IMG/VR virus record: IMGVR_UViG_3300047388_000156
Span: 1-24,063 of that record
DNA: 24,063 nt
Direction: 5' to 3' (one strand)
From: a virus
Shown here: piece after piece, positions 1 to 8,133 of the stretch
Position numbering within the stretch: the first letter of the stretch is position 1
How the letters are laid out: the number at the start of each line of letters is the position of its first letter
The notes under the pieces: model-generated
Databases searched by the model: none
Told to the model about the DNA's origin: nothing
The model's input: the letters and a program-made list of their open reading frames with translations, nothing else
Translations under genes and position numbers: made by a program

Positions 1-205
1 CCAGCCAAAAGCGGTGCAATTCGAGCGCAACCTCGCGCTGCCACCATCCCATGATCATGCGCGGATTGAGATAGCGGCGATACGCCCAGAAGGATTCGCG
101 CGATTCGCGCTGGGCCTGCTGCTCCATGAGCCACAGGTCTTCCTCGGTGTAGGGGCGCGGCGCTGGGACGTTGATGTTCACGCACATCACCACATCGGCG
201 CGCAT
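1..205 (-). CDS. Terminase large subunit, N-terminal fragment (runs off left edge)
   Basis: Reading the complement leftward from the ATG at 205-203 gives an open frame to base 1 (about 68 residues). It contains the sequence SFWAYRRYLNPRMIMGWWQR followed by EVALELHRFW. A Phe/Tyr-Arg-x-Tyr-x-x-P stretch followed by WWQREV...L..F is typical of the N-terminus of one group of phage TerL proteins, just before the ATPase. TerL is the packaging motor that cuts concatemeric DNA and pumps it through the portal. The Walker A and nuclease motifs would lie beyond the window edge, so the call rests on this N-terminal signature. An in-frame TAG at 235-233 limits the start to ATG 205 or ATG 187. Neither has a good Shine-Dalgarno, so the start is uncertain. 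The gene follows the glycosyltransferase fusion by 41 nt on the same strand. Confidence 0.66.
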   Translation of the reverse strand, partial: MRADVVMCVNINVPAPRPYTEEDLWLMEQQAQRESRESFWAYRRYLNPRMIMGWWQREVALELHRFWL

Positions 206-246
206 TTCGCGCGCGACGCCCGGCGAGGGCGACTATACGCAATCAA

Positions 247-3200
247 TCATGCGCTGCCTAGGAAGGCTTCATCCGGCGTGCCAAAAATCTCTGCGGTCCA
301 GCCCGACATGCTGCGGAAGTGCGGGGCAATCTCGTTCTTGTATCTGATCCAACTCGGGCGGAATGCAATCGCCGATTGCCACTTTTGCCCGCGGATGTAG
401 TGCGCGCCGCCCACGGTCATCGGCACCCCGACCCCGATAATCTTCTGATGCCCTTCCCGCCGCGCCACCTGAACGGCAAATAGTCCCGACGAGCCGCCCC
501 AGTCCATCCCGGTGTCATGGGTGATCTCTGGAGCCTTGCGATGCGCCCAAATCTGTTCTGGCTCCGGCAGCCCAGCCTTGCGCCGGCCATTCAGCCAGGC
601 GATGGGCCCCACAAGCTTGTCGGGATGCAGCGTGACCGCGACGCATTCATCGGGGAAAGTCTTGATCTGGTCGTTTATGGCAAATACGCGGAAGGGCAAA
701 TTGCCAATCAGCTTCCTGGCCGACTCCAAATCCTGCCTCCAGCACGTGGCACCGCCGAGCACGATTGCCACCGTGGATGCATGGGACGTCGCATTTGATA
801 CCTGACTCGGCAAACTCGGCAAACTGGACAAATCACCGGCTTTGCGCGCCTCGAACGTGCATGACTCGATCTGATTGAAGTAGTCCCCAATGACCCGGCC
901 GTGCCCCTCGACGCCACGGAGCGCCGGGTCCTCCGATAGCCCAGACTCGCACGCCAGCACGTCATCGAAGCCTGCGAAGTAAAGCGTATCGCGCATAAGC
1001 TGCGCGTTCCATGCCGTTTCATGGCCATGCGCGTAAATGATCGCGCTCATGGCGCCACGCTTGTTGGGCCCGAGCTTCTGCCACTTGGTCGTAAAACGGT
1101 GGTAGTCAGCGTCATCACATGCGGCGATCTGCTCGAGACTAGGAACTGTCACCCGCAGCACGCCGCCTGGCGCCAGCACCCGATGAGCCTCCTGGAAGAA
1201 GCCAATCGCCGCCTTATAGGGAACGTGCTCGACGCAATGCTCGATGTTGATGTGGCTGGCGCTGTTGTCCGGCCACGGCAGCTTTTTGGTGATATCGACA
1301 TCGGCATCGTGGTTTTCCCAGCCTGGGAGCTTGTTCGTGCCGCACCCCAAATTGAATTTCCTAGGCATTGCTGCCGCCTCCTTGCGCTGTTGAGCGCAGG
1401 CTGCGTCGACAAACCTGCGATAGGCGCCCTGCTGCGCGCTGTCGTGCTGATGTGTGACCCAATCGAGGTTCAGCTCGAGGATATTTGCCACGGTGATCGT
1501 ATTCTTGTCCGCGCGCCACGCCTTCCACGGCATAATCCGGCATTGCCTGGTCGTCTGATCGAGGATTTGCTGCCGGATCACCCGCTCCGGGGTCGGCGCG
1601 ACCTTCCGGTTCGGCCACTCATAGCGTCGTACGAAATCGCTGCGCCGAAGGTAATCCGTCGAAAAGAACATGAGCCCGGTCTCGACCCAGAGCTTTTCAT
1701 GCTCCTTGTGTTTCATCCCCTTCACATCGGTGGTTGCGCAATCGGCCTTCTCCTGCTGCATCCACCGGGTGATGTCCCCCACGCGGAGCCGGAACAGGCT
1801 GTCGCCTTCGATGTGAACCACGTAGTCGTATCCCAGCTCGCAGGCGATCTCTAATCCCTTGCAAAAGGCCCGTCCCCAGCCGTCACGCCCCTCCGTCACA
1901 CCTTTGCGGCTGAGATGGCCGATGTTGTCCGGAAAATTAAAGACCATCCGGTGGTGCCGCTTGCCGTCATACGGCGTCCAGTCTTCGAATTTCAGAATCG
2001 GCGACTGGCTGTCGACGGCGAGGAAATCGCAATCTCGTTCATTTAATGAGAAGTGCAGCCGCTTCCACAGGTCCGTGAGATTGTCCCTGTCCGGGCTGTC
2101 CACATAGAACGTTCCGAACAACAGGGTGCTGCGCCTGGCCGCAAACGCCGTCACCGCCGTCACCGCCTTCGGCACATCGATTGTCTTGTCGCAGCGGTGC
2201 TTGTTGCTGTGACAATCGCATGGATTAACAACGTCCACCGGGAGCGTGGGGGCGAGATGCGCGCCGACCCGCTGCGTGGTCCGGTAGCTCTCGCGGCCGC
2301 CGTAGACCACGACAACCTGGGTCCCCACGGCCTGCGCCAGGACCGGCGCGAAGCCCGCATTGCAATAGACGAGGTCAGCCTGTGCGAACAGCGCGGCCAT
2401 CTCTTCGAACGCCAGCTCGCCGTTATGCAGTCTGACATCCACCGGCTGCTCAGGCCCCTCGATCCACTCCTCTCCGCGCAGCAGGTCGGCGACGCTCACC
2501 ACAAAGAACTGGTCGCGGATCGAATGGTAGATGGCGTCGTAAGCCGCTGGGTCGGGATTACGTGACCGGCCGTCCCACTCCCGGCGCACCACGATCGGCC
2601 GGTGCACCATCAACGCTTTGCCACCGGTATTCCATCGCCCCTGCACCGAACTCCGCCACTCCGGCTTGATCGGCAGGCTGAAATCCGGCCGCTCGGGCAT
2701 TCGTAGATCGACGCAGGAAAACATCGCCTCAAGGATTGATCCATGCTGGTCGATCAGCGTCTTCGGGTAGCCGATACGGGCCTGCCGTGCTGTCGCCGGA
2801 GCGGCAGGAAACTTGGCCTGCTCGAACAGCGGCCGCTCGCGGGCGATTGTCCTCGCCTGCGCATGAAGGCTCGTCGGCCGCATCACCAGTTTCAGCCCCT
2901 TGGCGACGAGATCATGGTAAAGATTAAAATGGCAGGTGTGCAACCAGACATCATAATCCCGCATCAGGACGCGCATCACTGCCCGCTGATGCAGGTTGTC
3001 GCCGATACCGAAATGCCCGGTCACCGAAATGCATGGCTTTGCCTTCTCCTGCGTCACCTTCGGCGGAAGCGGCGGCAGGTGGGCGTGACGCTCGAACCTC
3101 GCAGGTGCCACCACGAGGTCGTTGCGCGCCAGCAGCCGGTCGGCTGTGCCCTGGTCGAGGTCGGCGTACCTCATCGCTCCTGGCTGCAACATGATCTCCT

Positions 3201-3261
3201 GATTCCGCGTGTCGTAAAAGGCGCGCGGCGAAGGTGCCATGTTGGTCACCATGTAAATCAT
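247..3261 (-). CDS. Multidomain glycan-modifying enzyme: GT-B + GT-A + SAM methyltransferase + Rossmann-like domain
   Basis: The protein has 1004 residues. Residues 1-375 resemble GT9/heptosyltransferase-like GT-B enzymes: an early GDNLHQRAVMRVL stretch and a late ADLVYCNAGFAPVLAQAVGT segment, the usual donor-site region. Residues 376-630 look like a GT-A transferase, with VHIEGDSLF (about 482-490) as a DxD-like metal site. Residues 634-800 are a class I SAM methyltransferase: FNLGCGTNKLPGW (motif I), INIEHCVEHV and APGGVLRVTVPS. After a Ser/Pro linker (812-830), residues 830-1004 begin AIVLGGATCW and include VFAINDQ; this is a Rossmann-like domain I cannot name. The ATG at 3261 overlaps the upstream TGA as ATGA, indicating translational coupling. 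Family knowledge suggests sugar transfer plus methylation. Whether the target is virion protein, tail appendage or host surface polysaccharide is unknown. The enzyme is probably cytoplasmic, as I see no signal peptide or membrane segment. Confidence 0.72.
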   Translation of the reverse strand: MIYMVTNMAPSPRAFYDTRNQEIMLQPGAMRYADLDQGTADRLLARNDLVVAPARFERHAHLPPLPPKVTQEKAKPCISVTGHFGIGDNLHQRAVMRVLMRDYDVWLHTCHFNLYHDLVAKGLKLVMRPTSLHAQARTIARERPLFEQAKFPAAPATARQARIGYPKTLIDQHGSILEAMFSCVDLRMPERPDFSLPIKPEWRSSVQGRWNTGGKALMVHRPIVVRREWDGRSRNPDPAAYDAIYHSIRDQFFVVSVADLLRGEEWIEGPEQPVDVRLHNGELAFEEMAALFAQADLVYCNAGFAPVLAQAVGTQVVVVYGGRESYRTTQRVGAHLAPTLPVDVVNPCDCHSNKHRCDKTIDVPKAVTAVTAFAARRSTLLFGTFYVDSPDRDNLTDLWKRLHFSLNERDCDFLAVDSQSPILKFEDWTPYDGKRHHRMVFNFPDNIGHLSRKGVTEGRDGWGRAFCKGLEIACELGYDYVVHIEGDSLFRLRVGDITRWMQQEKADCATTDVKGMKHKEHEKLWVETGLMFFSTDYLRRSDFVRRYEWPNRKVAPTPERVIRQQILDQTTRQCRIMPWKAWRADKNTITVANILELNLDWVTHQHDSAQQGAYRRFVDAACAQQRKEAAAMPRKFNLGCGTNKLPGWENHDADVDITKKLPWPDNSASHINIEHCVEHVPYKAAIGFFQEAHRVLAPGGVLRVTVPSLEQIAACDDADYHRFTTKWQKLGPNKRGAMSAIIYAHGHETAWNAQLMRDTLYFAGFDDVLACESGLSEDPALRGVEGHGRVIGDYFNQIESCTFEARKAGDLSSLPSLPSQVSNATSHASTVAIVLGGATCWRQDLESARKLIGNLPFRVFAINDQIKTFPDECVAVTLHPDKLVGPIAWLNGRRKAGLPEPEQIWAHRKAPEITHDTGMDWGGSSGLFAVQVARREGHQKIIGVGVPMTVGGAHYIRGQKWQSAIAFRPSWIRYKNEIAPHFRSMSGWTAEIFGTPDEAFLGSA

Positions 3262-5450
3262 TTGGGCGTCTTCGGTAGATCTTTGAGCCTGGCCGCAAGG
3301 GCGGTCGTCGCGGGCGGGGTCAGGTCTGAATAAGCGAGCGGACCGTCGATGACGACTTGGTTTTTAGCGACGTGCTTGGCATTCTTCGTCCACGTCTTGC
3401 CCATGTCAGTTGAGATCGCAATCTCGGCGCCAGCAACAATAATGGTGCCTCTGGTGGTGGTACCGGCATAAGCGAGACAGAGAAAAGGGATTCCCGGCGA
3501 GCAAGTTGTTTTTGTCTTATTCTTGCTCTTCCCGTCAGCGCTAACTATTGTTTGTACAATGGTTACAGTGGTGGCCGTCACGTTGACGTCTATCCCGCCC
3601 GTGTCCCATTGGATGGAGGGTACGGCGTCGCCGCGGATGAAAATCTCGTTGCCCCGACTATCTTTGCTGTAGTGATAGATGCCGTCCGGAACGTTGTTGT
3701 CGAATTTATCTTTAACCTTGTCGCTGCAATGATCGACCAGCAACCCTTGTTTCGGGAGGTGTTCGCCCTTGGTGATACGCGCCGTGCGCTGGTCTATTCC
3801 TTGCCAGGTGTATCCGTCCGACGATGACCAAAGAATATCGTGCTCGTCGATTACATATGACGTGTCAATGAAATCTGGCTCTATAGAAATGAGCCTAAAG
3901 ATAACGAGCGCGTGCACGCCAGCGTAAAAATTCTGTCCGTCCCACGTCAGCCCTAAAACCTGCACCCAGTTCACGTAGGTGCCGAATAATCCTGGCACGA
4001 CTGGAACTTCTATTTCTAACACCGTATCCCAGGTCCTCCCGTCCTTCGAGGCGACGATGATGCCTTTGCCGAATTTGGCCGTGCCAGCGTGGACTTGGTC
4101 GATGTTTCCAGGAGCCCTGTTGTCCGTGCCGCACATCAAGAAGACCGGCTTTGTGGTCTTGTTTCCCTTGTCATCGACCTTGGTGACATTAGCAAACGAT
4201 CCGCCGTAAATTTGGCCCTGGTCCGTGAACGCCAGCTTGCCCAAAGATAAAGGGGGTTTGATGTTATTTTTGCTCTTCGCCTCGATGCGACCACTGCTGC
4301 CGCCATAATCGCCGATTACAAAAACCGCTCCTATAGGAAAGCCGACATTGACGATCGTCTGGAACGGATCGGTTCGGACCAGGCAGGGCAAGCCATCTAC
4401 GTCTCTCGCCTCTGGATCACCATAATCAAAATACCCCTCGGCCAATGTCTTGCCCTCGATCATGGACATCACGATTTCCTGGCCCTGAACACCACCCCTC
4501 ACCTCATCGGTCTGAAATCGGTGGTGGTATCTCGTCGTGATCTCGACATCCAGATATTGAGAGTCGTCGTTCGTGCCTGCCTTCAGTCGTTTCAGGTAGT
4601 CCTCGAATGGAACGATCTTCGGATGACTGCCATCCTCATTAGCCATCTCAAACCCGCCAAGGTCGTTATTGACGACCTTGACCACTTGAACATTCCGGTC
4701 TGCGGGACGACCGTCGTCGTTCTCACCGCCCTGCCCCTGCGGTTGATCGTTGTGAAACGTGAATATTATTCCCTGGCCATGCTTGCCAGAAACGCCATCG
4801 GACTGGAATATCTGCAGGCCTGTTCTGTCTATCAGCCAAAGCTGGTTGTCGTCGCCGTCCTGCACGTCATTCTGCGAGACCTGGGGGTTCTTGATTTCAA
4901 GTTGATGTGTCTCCCTGGCGGCATTCGCATTCTCGTATTGAATGTCAGCGTTGCTGTCGTCGGTGTTTTCCTCCGGATTGTCCGGGTCGTCATTCCAATG
5001 AACAACAAAATCAATCTGCTGATTATTGGTGCCGTAATTATCGCCCCAATGGGCTACCGGCAGGTGATCCACCCGAAGCACATCGATCCAACAGTCCGAG
5101 ATGATCGCACTTTGGTCCCCCCCTTTCGCTTGAGCGCGAGCCTCGCCGCCGCCCTCCAGCGCGAACACTCTCTTGACATGAGCACTCCGGCCTGTAGCAG
5201 GAAAGCCATCCCCGCCGCCGCCCACGGCGGCGGTCTTCTCGTTCTTGGCCTGGGCGCAATAGCTCGTGATGGTCTCGTCGAAATGGGCTTGACCGGTCAA
5301 GATCGGCGGGAGCTGTCCCGCCCCCGATGATCCGAACCCCGGCGTGATCGAGATCGGCAAATTGCTCGTGAGCGGCTGATTGGTCCGCTCGCCAGGCGCC
5401 TTTTGCGGCAGTTCATAAGCGCGGACCGCGTCAGAAGGGCCTTGCGGCAT
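3258..5450 (-). CDS. Asp-box (BNR-like) appendage protein with shared N-terminal module
   Basis: The protein has 730 residues. Residues 17-67 (APGERTNQPLTSNLPISITP onward, ending TSYCAQA) nearly copy the 90-residue protein encoded at 13899-14171. A Gly/Ala linker follows, then an acidic Asn/Asp-rich region (about 140-260). Three Asp-box motifs of the S-x-D-x-G-x-T-W type then appear: SKDGRTW (about 468), SSDGYTW (about 543) and STDMGKTW (about 690). Asp-boxes sit on beta-propeller turns in sialidases and related sugar-binding proteins, so the C-terminal half is probably propeller-like and virion-exposed. No catalytic sialidase Arg triad is obvious, so I infer binding rather than cleavage. The ATG at 5450 follows the previous TGA by one base, with a GGGGA Shine-Dalgarno about 6 nt upstream. 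Base composition looks more AT-rich than its neighbours by eye, which would fit separate acquisition. The exact role is unknown. Confidence 0.6.
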   Translation of the reverse strand: MPQGPSDAVRAYELPQKAPGERTNQPLTSNLPISITPGFGSSGAGQLPPILTGQAHFDETITSYCAQAKNEKTAAVGGGGDGFPATGRSAHVKRVFALEGGGEARAQAKGGDQSAIISDCWIDVLRVDHLPVAHWGDNYGTNNQQIDFVVHWNDDPDNPEENTDDSNADIQYENANAARETHQLEIKNPQVSQNDVQDGDDNQLWLIDRTGLQIFQSDGVSGKHGQGIIFTFHNDQPQGQGGENDDGRPADRNVQVVKVVNNDLGGFEMANEDGSHPKIVPFEDYLKRLKAGTNDDSQYLDVEITTRYHHRFQTDEVRGGVQGQEIVMSMIEGKTLAEGYFDYGDPEARDVDGLPCLVRTDPFQTIVNVGFPIGAVFVIGDYGGSSGRIEAKSKNNIKPPLSLGKLAFTDQGQIYGGSFANVTKVDDKGNKTTKPVFLMCGTDNRAPGNIDQVHAGTAKFGKGIIVASKDGRTWDTVLEIEVPVVPGLFGTYVNWVQVLGLTWDGQNFYAGVHALVIFRLISIEPDFIDTSYVIDEHDILWSSSDGYTWQGIDQRTARITKGEHLPKQGLLVDHCSDKVKDKFDNNVPDGIYHYSKDSRGNEIFIRGDAVPSIQWDTGGIDVNVTATTVTIVQTIVSADGKSKNKTKTTCSPGIPFLCLAYAGTTTRGTIIVAGAEIAISTDMGKTWTKNAKHVAKNQVVIDGPLAYSDLTPPATTALAARLKDLPKTPK
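5247..5399 (-). repeat. Copy B of a 153-bp dispersed repeat (other copy 13971-14123)
   Basis: This segment aligns without gaps to 13971-14123 with about 15 mismatches by eye, roughly 90% identical. It encodes the N-terminal module of the Asp-box protein, in the same frame as the copy in the 90-residue gene. Several mismatches cluster in one short stretch; both ends are nearly perfect. Confidence 0.9.
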
Positions 5451-5451
5451 T

Positions 5452-6012
5452 TCACATCCCCGCCGCTAGCAGAATCCCATGAGGCGGCAACGGCGGACCA
5501 ATCGTAACCGCCAGCATCGAGCCGACCCCATCCATGTGCGCCGCCCCCGAAACAATCCGCGAAACGGCGCCCTTGAAACTGACGGTAGCCACACCGTCCA
5601 TCTCCGCTGCCCCGATGCCGAACCCGCCCGTCACGATGCCGGCAAATGCAACGGTAGCCACACCGTCCATATTGGCGATGCCACTGCCCACGGCCCCACG
5701 GAAGTCGACCGTCGCGAGCCCGTCCATCTGCGCGGCGCCGCGCGACACCAATGTGCCGGTGAAGGCCACAGACGAACTGCCGTCCATCTGCGCTGCGCCT
5801 GAATGAACGATTCCGGTCGTGCCCGTCACCGCGACGTTGGCCTGACCGTCCATCTGCGCCGCCCCCGGCGCAGGGGTGCCTGTTAGTCTGGGGTTGTCCT
5901 CGATCCCGATGTTCGAGAGTGCGCGGGTCCCGAGTTGTGCCGTGTCGTCGACGACCACCACCGAGCCGAGGCCGGGGCGCGAAGCACTCAGGATGGTGTA
6001 TTTGGTGGTCAT
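5452..6012 (-). CDS. Small repeat protein with six 'A-x-MDG' units
   Basis: The protein has about 186 residues from the ATG at 6012, which lies 5 nt after the stop of the third spike gene. A TTG at 6048 would extend it but would overlap the spike gene by 31 nt. The N-terminus (TTKYTILSASRPGLGSVVVV) is followed by six units of roughly 19-27 residues, each with the core G-[AI]-A-x-MDG and most continuing [VL]ATV-x-F-x-G. Evenly spaced short beta-strand units suggest a small repetitive beta structure or a virion decoration, but I do not recognise a named family. The position directly after three spike genes and one base before the Asp-box gene suggests a tail-appendage component. It contains no Cys and has no predicted membrane segment. 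The function is unknown. Confidence 0.6.
   Translation of the reverse strand: MTTKYTILSASRPGLGSVVVVDDTAQLGTRALSNIGIEDNPRLTGTPAPGAAQMDGQANVAVTGTTGIVHSGAAQMDGSSSVAFTGTLVSRGAAQMDGLATVDFRGAVGSGIANMDGVATVAFAGIVTGGFGIGAAEMDGVATVSFKGAVSRIVSGAAHMDGVGSMLAVTIGPPLPPHGILLAAGM
5524..5880 (-). repeat. Degenerate coding repeat array (six MDG units)
   Basis: On the plus strand the motif accgtccat[ct]tgcgc or a close variant recurs near 5534, 5597, 5665, 5730, 5783 and 5850. The spacing is about 53-68 bases. Each occurrence is the complement of the A-x-MDG codons. The units have diverged but remain in frame. Confidence 0.75.
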
Positions 6013-6017
6013 CTGGA

Positions 6018-8129
6018 TCAGGCGATCGTTATCCGTGGGTCGACCCAAGCCGTCGTCAAAACGTGGCCCAGTCGCACCACTCCGCGCACGCGCCCCGCGA
6101 CCCTCGGGGTGAAGGTGACCTGCAGCTTTGTCGGCCCCGCGCTGCGGATGCCCGACGTGAACCCAGCCGGGACGGCCCCGGTAAACGAGCTGCCACCAAA
6201 GTTAGCGGTGCACTGCTCACCCCCAGTGCCAGGGCAGTATAGCGGCAACGTCTGGGAGGGGGCTATAAGAGCGTTTGGACCGCTTGCAAAGGGAACGCCT
6301 CCTGCCCCGGTCGCCGGATTGGCCGTGCTCGAACCGTTCCAGTTTCCGCTCGGGGCGACCCGCCACCAGATCAAGCCGTTTGGAACGTCAACCGCGACGC
6401 CAATCACGTCGCCGCTTGCTCGCGTACCGAGGGAGACGCTGGTGCCCGCTCCGTTGACGGTGGCGAACCCACCGTGAAACAGCACCGCCGACTCCTGCCC
6501 ATCGTTTGCAACTGATGACAAATTGGCCAAACCTGTCGCAATTCCACAGATAGTGGAGATACTGGTCCAAGTCGTCATCTTGTATTCCCAGTACCATTTT
6601 CCGCTGTTGAGCGCTCCCGTCGCTCGTACCCCTCCTATCGAAGAACCCACGCCCGATGCTGTAAGATTATTGGTGCCACCGAGCGACGTGTTGAAGATGT
6701 CAGTCGGACTCCAACTGTAGGCCGGTGAGGCGCTCCAGCTTCCCGTCGAGGTCGACAACGCCGATGGCGTTGGCGGTACCGTTGGGAGACTGCTGGCGAA
6801 GCTCGCGACCGACGATCCGCTCGTGCCTAGGTATTCGAGCAGCAAGCTGATGTCGTCGTTGTTGAGCGGCATCGGCGCTATCATTTCCACTGTCGCCGTC
6901 TTCGATGCGCCGATGCTGGTGTTATCGACATCGAAGGCAAAGGTTGGCAACGGCATGGTGAATTTGTCGGGACCGACGTTCGTTGTCAGCTTTAGAGCAT
7001 AATGGCCGATGTCGTCCTGCGCCCCAGTGGTCATGTATGTGCTGCGATCGGTAACGACGTTGCCGATGGCAATATAGCGCTCGTTGAGGGTATTGGTCCC
7101 GTCCCAGCAGTTGATCAATTCAACTTCGTCGCCTGTGTTGCTACCGGCCGCGGCCGCCGCCATTCGCGTTGCCCCAGGTGCAATCTTGCAGCTCTCGAAT
7201 AGCGCTTTTACCATGACGTTGGAGTTGGTGGTGCCGATCGAGACCAAGGTGCCCGTAATAGCGCTCAGATCGACCCCCCGGCAGGTGATGCTATTGTGGC
7301 CGGAACCAAGGGCGGGCCCAGGAGTAAACAGAGCCGCTGGGTTTATTCCTTGGATTGCGGATGGTGTGTTGATCCAAACCCATTCGCATGGACCGTTACC
7401 GCCGATAGAGTGCCCGCTTGTAGCGAACAGTAATGTCGTGTTGTCGAATACGACACGGGTGCCGATGCTGGTCCCATAGCGACCGCTCGTCGACGAAGAC
7501 ACAAGGTTGAAGGCACAATTTTTGAAGTAGTGACCTTTATCCCCGTTGGACGCAAAGTTGAAGCCCTGCCCACTAGTTGCTCCAGCGGTAAATGTTATTC
7601 CTTGCCAAAATGTGCTCGTGTAACCATCAAGGATTAAAACCCCCTCTGCGGTAATGGCCGCTCCAGACTGAATATCAACAGGAACCGGCGGCACCGATCC
7701 CGCCCGGTTGACCGAGATGATTTGGACAAGGCCGAATGCCTGGGTGTTATTGTTAAATGAATAGATCAAATTTGTCGGTGTAAAATCCTCACTGTGATCG
7801 CTCGACAGAAACACCCGATCACCGACGACAGGACGATTCAACGAACTGGAGATCGCCAACAGTGAACCCGCCGGCGCACTCCAACCGTAAGCCGCTTGCC
7901 CAGTCACGTTTGTGAAGCGTGCCCCCGCGATAACAGACGTTCCATTGTTACTGGAAGACCATGGCGGCTCCGTCGTTCCAGATGTCCCCGCCGTCGTCAC
8001 GCGAAAGGCGTGTTCAACTCCCGCAGCCGGTGCGGTCGGCCGGACGATGTCGCCGACGTTGTAGACAGTGCTCGGCTGCCAGACTGGTAGCGTTGCATAA
8101 ACGGCAGAGGAGACGTACCAATCGGCCAT
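6018..8129 (-). CDS. Tailspike-like protein 3 (beta-helix plus SPRY-like domain)
   Basis: The protein has 703 residues and is the third of three tandem paralogues. It begins MADWYVSSAVYATLP. A small N-terminal module (residues 15-77) carries the Y-x-x-GD-x-V and TTAGTSGTTEPPW pattern seen in phage appendage proteins. Residues 100-460 hold the paralogue-wide blocks DRVFLSSDHSE, VNRAGSVPPV, FWQGITF, YFKNCAF, WINTPSAIQG, CRGVDLSAITG and ELINCWDGTN. This succession of short beta segments with Asn/Cys turns suggests a right-handed beta-helix, as in tailspikes. Residues 472-660 resemble a SPRY/B30.2 domain (SGKWYWEY, SGDVIGVAVD, GLIWWR, NFGGSSF, PAGFTSG). The end (VTFTPRVAGRVRGVVRLG) is common to all three. 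The ATG at 8129 follows the previous TAA by 4 nt. Likely role: receptor binding; enzymatic activity cannot be judged. Confidence 0.7.
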   Translation of the reverse strand: MADWYVSSAVYATLPVWQPSTVYNVGDIVRPTAPAAGVEHAFRVTTAGTSGTTEPPWSSSNNGTSVIAGARFTNVTGQAAYGWSAPAGSLLAISSSLNRPVVGDRVFLSSDHSEDFTPTNLIYSFNNNTQAFGLVQIISVNRAGSVPPVPVDIQSGAAITAEGVLILDGYTSTFWQGITFTAGATSGQGFNFASNGDKGHYFKNCAFNLVSSSTSGRYGTSIGTRVVFDNTTLLFATSGHSIGGNGPCEWVWINTPSAIQGINPAALFTPGPALGSGHNSITCRGVDLSAITGTLVSIGTTNSNVMVKALFESCKIAPGATRMAAAAAGSNTGDEVELINCWDGTNTLNERYIAIGNVVTDRSTYMTTGAQDDIGHYALKLTTNVGPDKFTMPLPTFAFDVDNTSIGASKTATVEMIAPMPLNNDDISLLLEYLGTSGSSVASFASSLPTVPPTPSALSTSTGSWSASPAYSWSPTDIFNTSLGGTNNLTASGVGSSIGGVRATGALNSGKWYWEYKMTTWTSISTICGIATGLANLSSVANDGQESAVLFHGGFATVNGAGTSVSLGTRASGDVIGVAVDVPNGLIWWRVAPSGNWNGSSTANPATGAGGVPFASGPNALIAPSQTLPLYCPGTGGEQCTANFGGSSFTGAVPAGFTSGIRSAGPTKLQVTFTPRVAGRVRGVVRLGHVLTTAWVDPRITIA
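6150..6716 (-). other. SPRY-like domain segment of spike 3
   Basis: This is the coding segment for residues 472-660. It shows the SPRY core order of a KWYWEY strand, GIA, a GDVIGVAVD strand, LIWWR, NG-x-x-x-ANPATG and C-T-x-NFGGSSF. The equivalent position in spike 1 (about 10389) has no such domain. Confidence 0.65.
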
Positions 8130-8133
8130 CTTC

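Noticed and set aside
233-250. ATG at 250 overlapping the glycan enzyme stop as ATGA, as if starting a new gene
   Set aside because: The frame ends in TAG after five codons; the terminase-like frame starts at 205 in a different register.
14-400. Plus-strand frame of 128 residues at the left edge
   Set aside because: It overlaps the terminase-like minus-strand frame and the end of the glycan enzyme, with no family resemblance or ribosome site.
4521-5330. Plus-strand frame of 269 residues
   Set aside because: It is opposite the Asp-box gene. The Asp-box motifs and shared N-terminal module show that the minus strand is coding.
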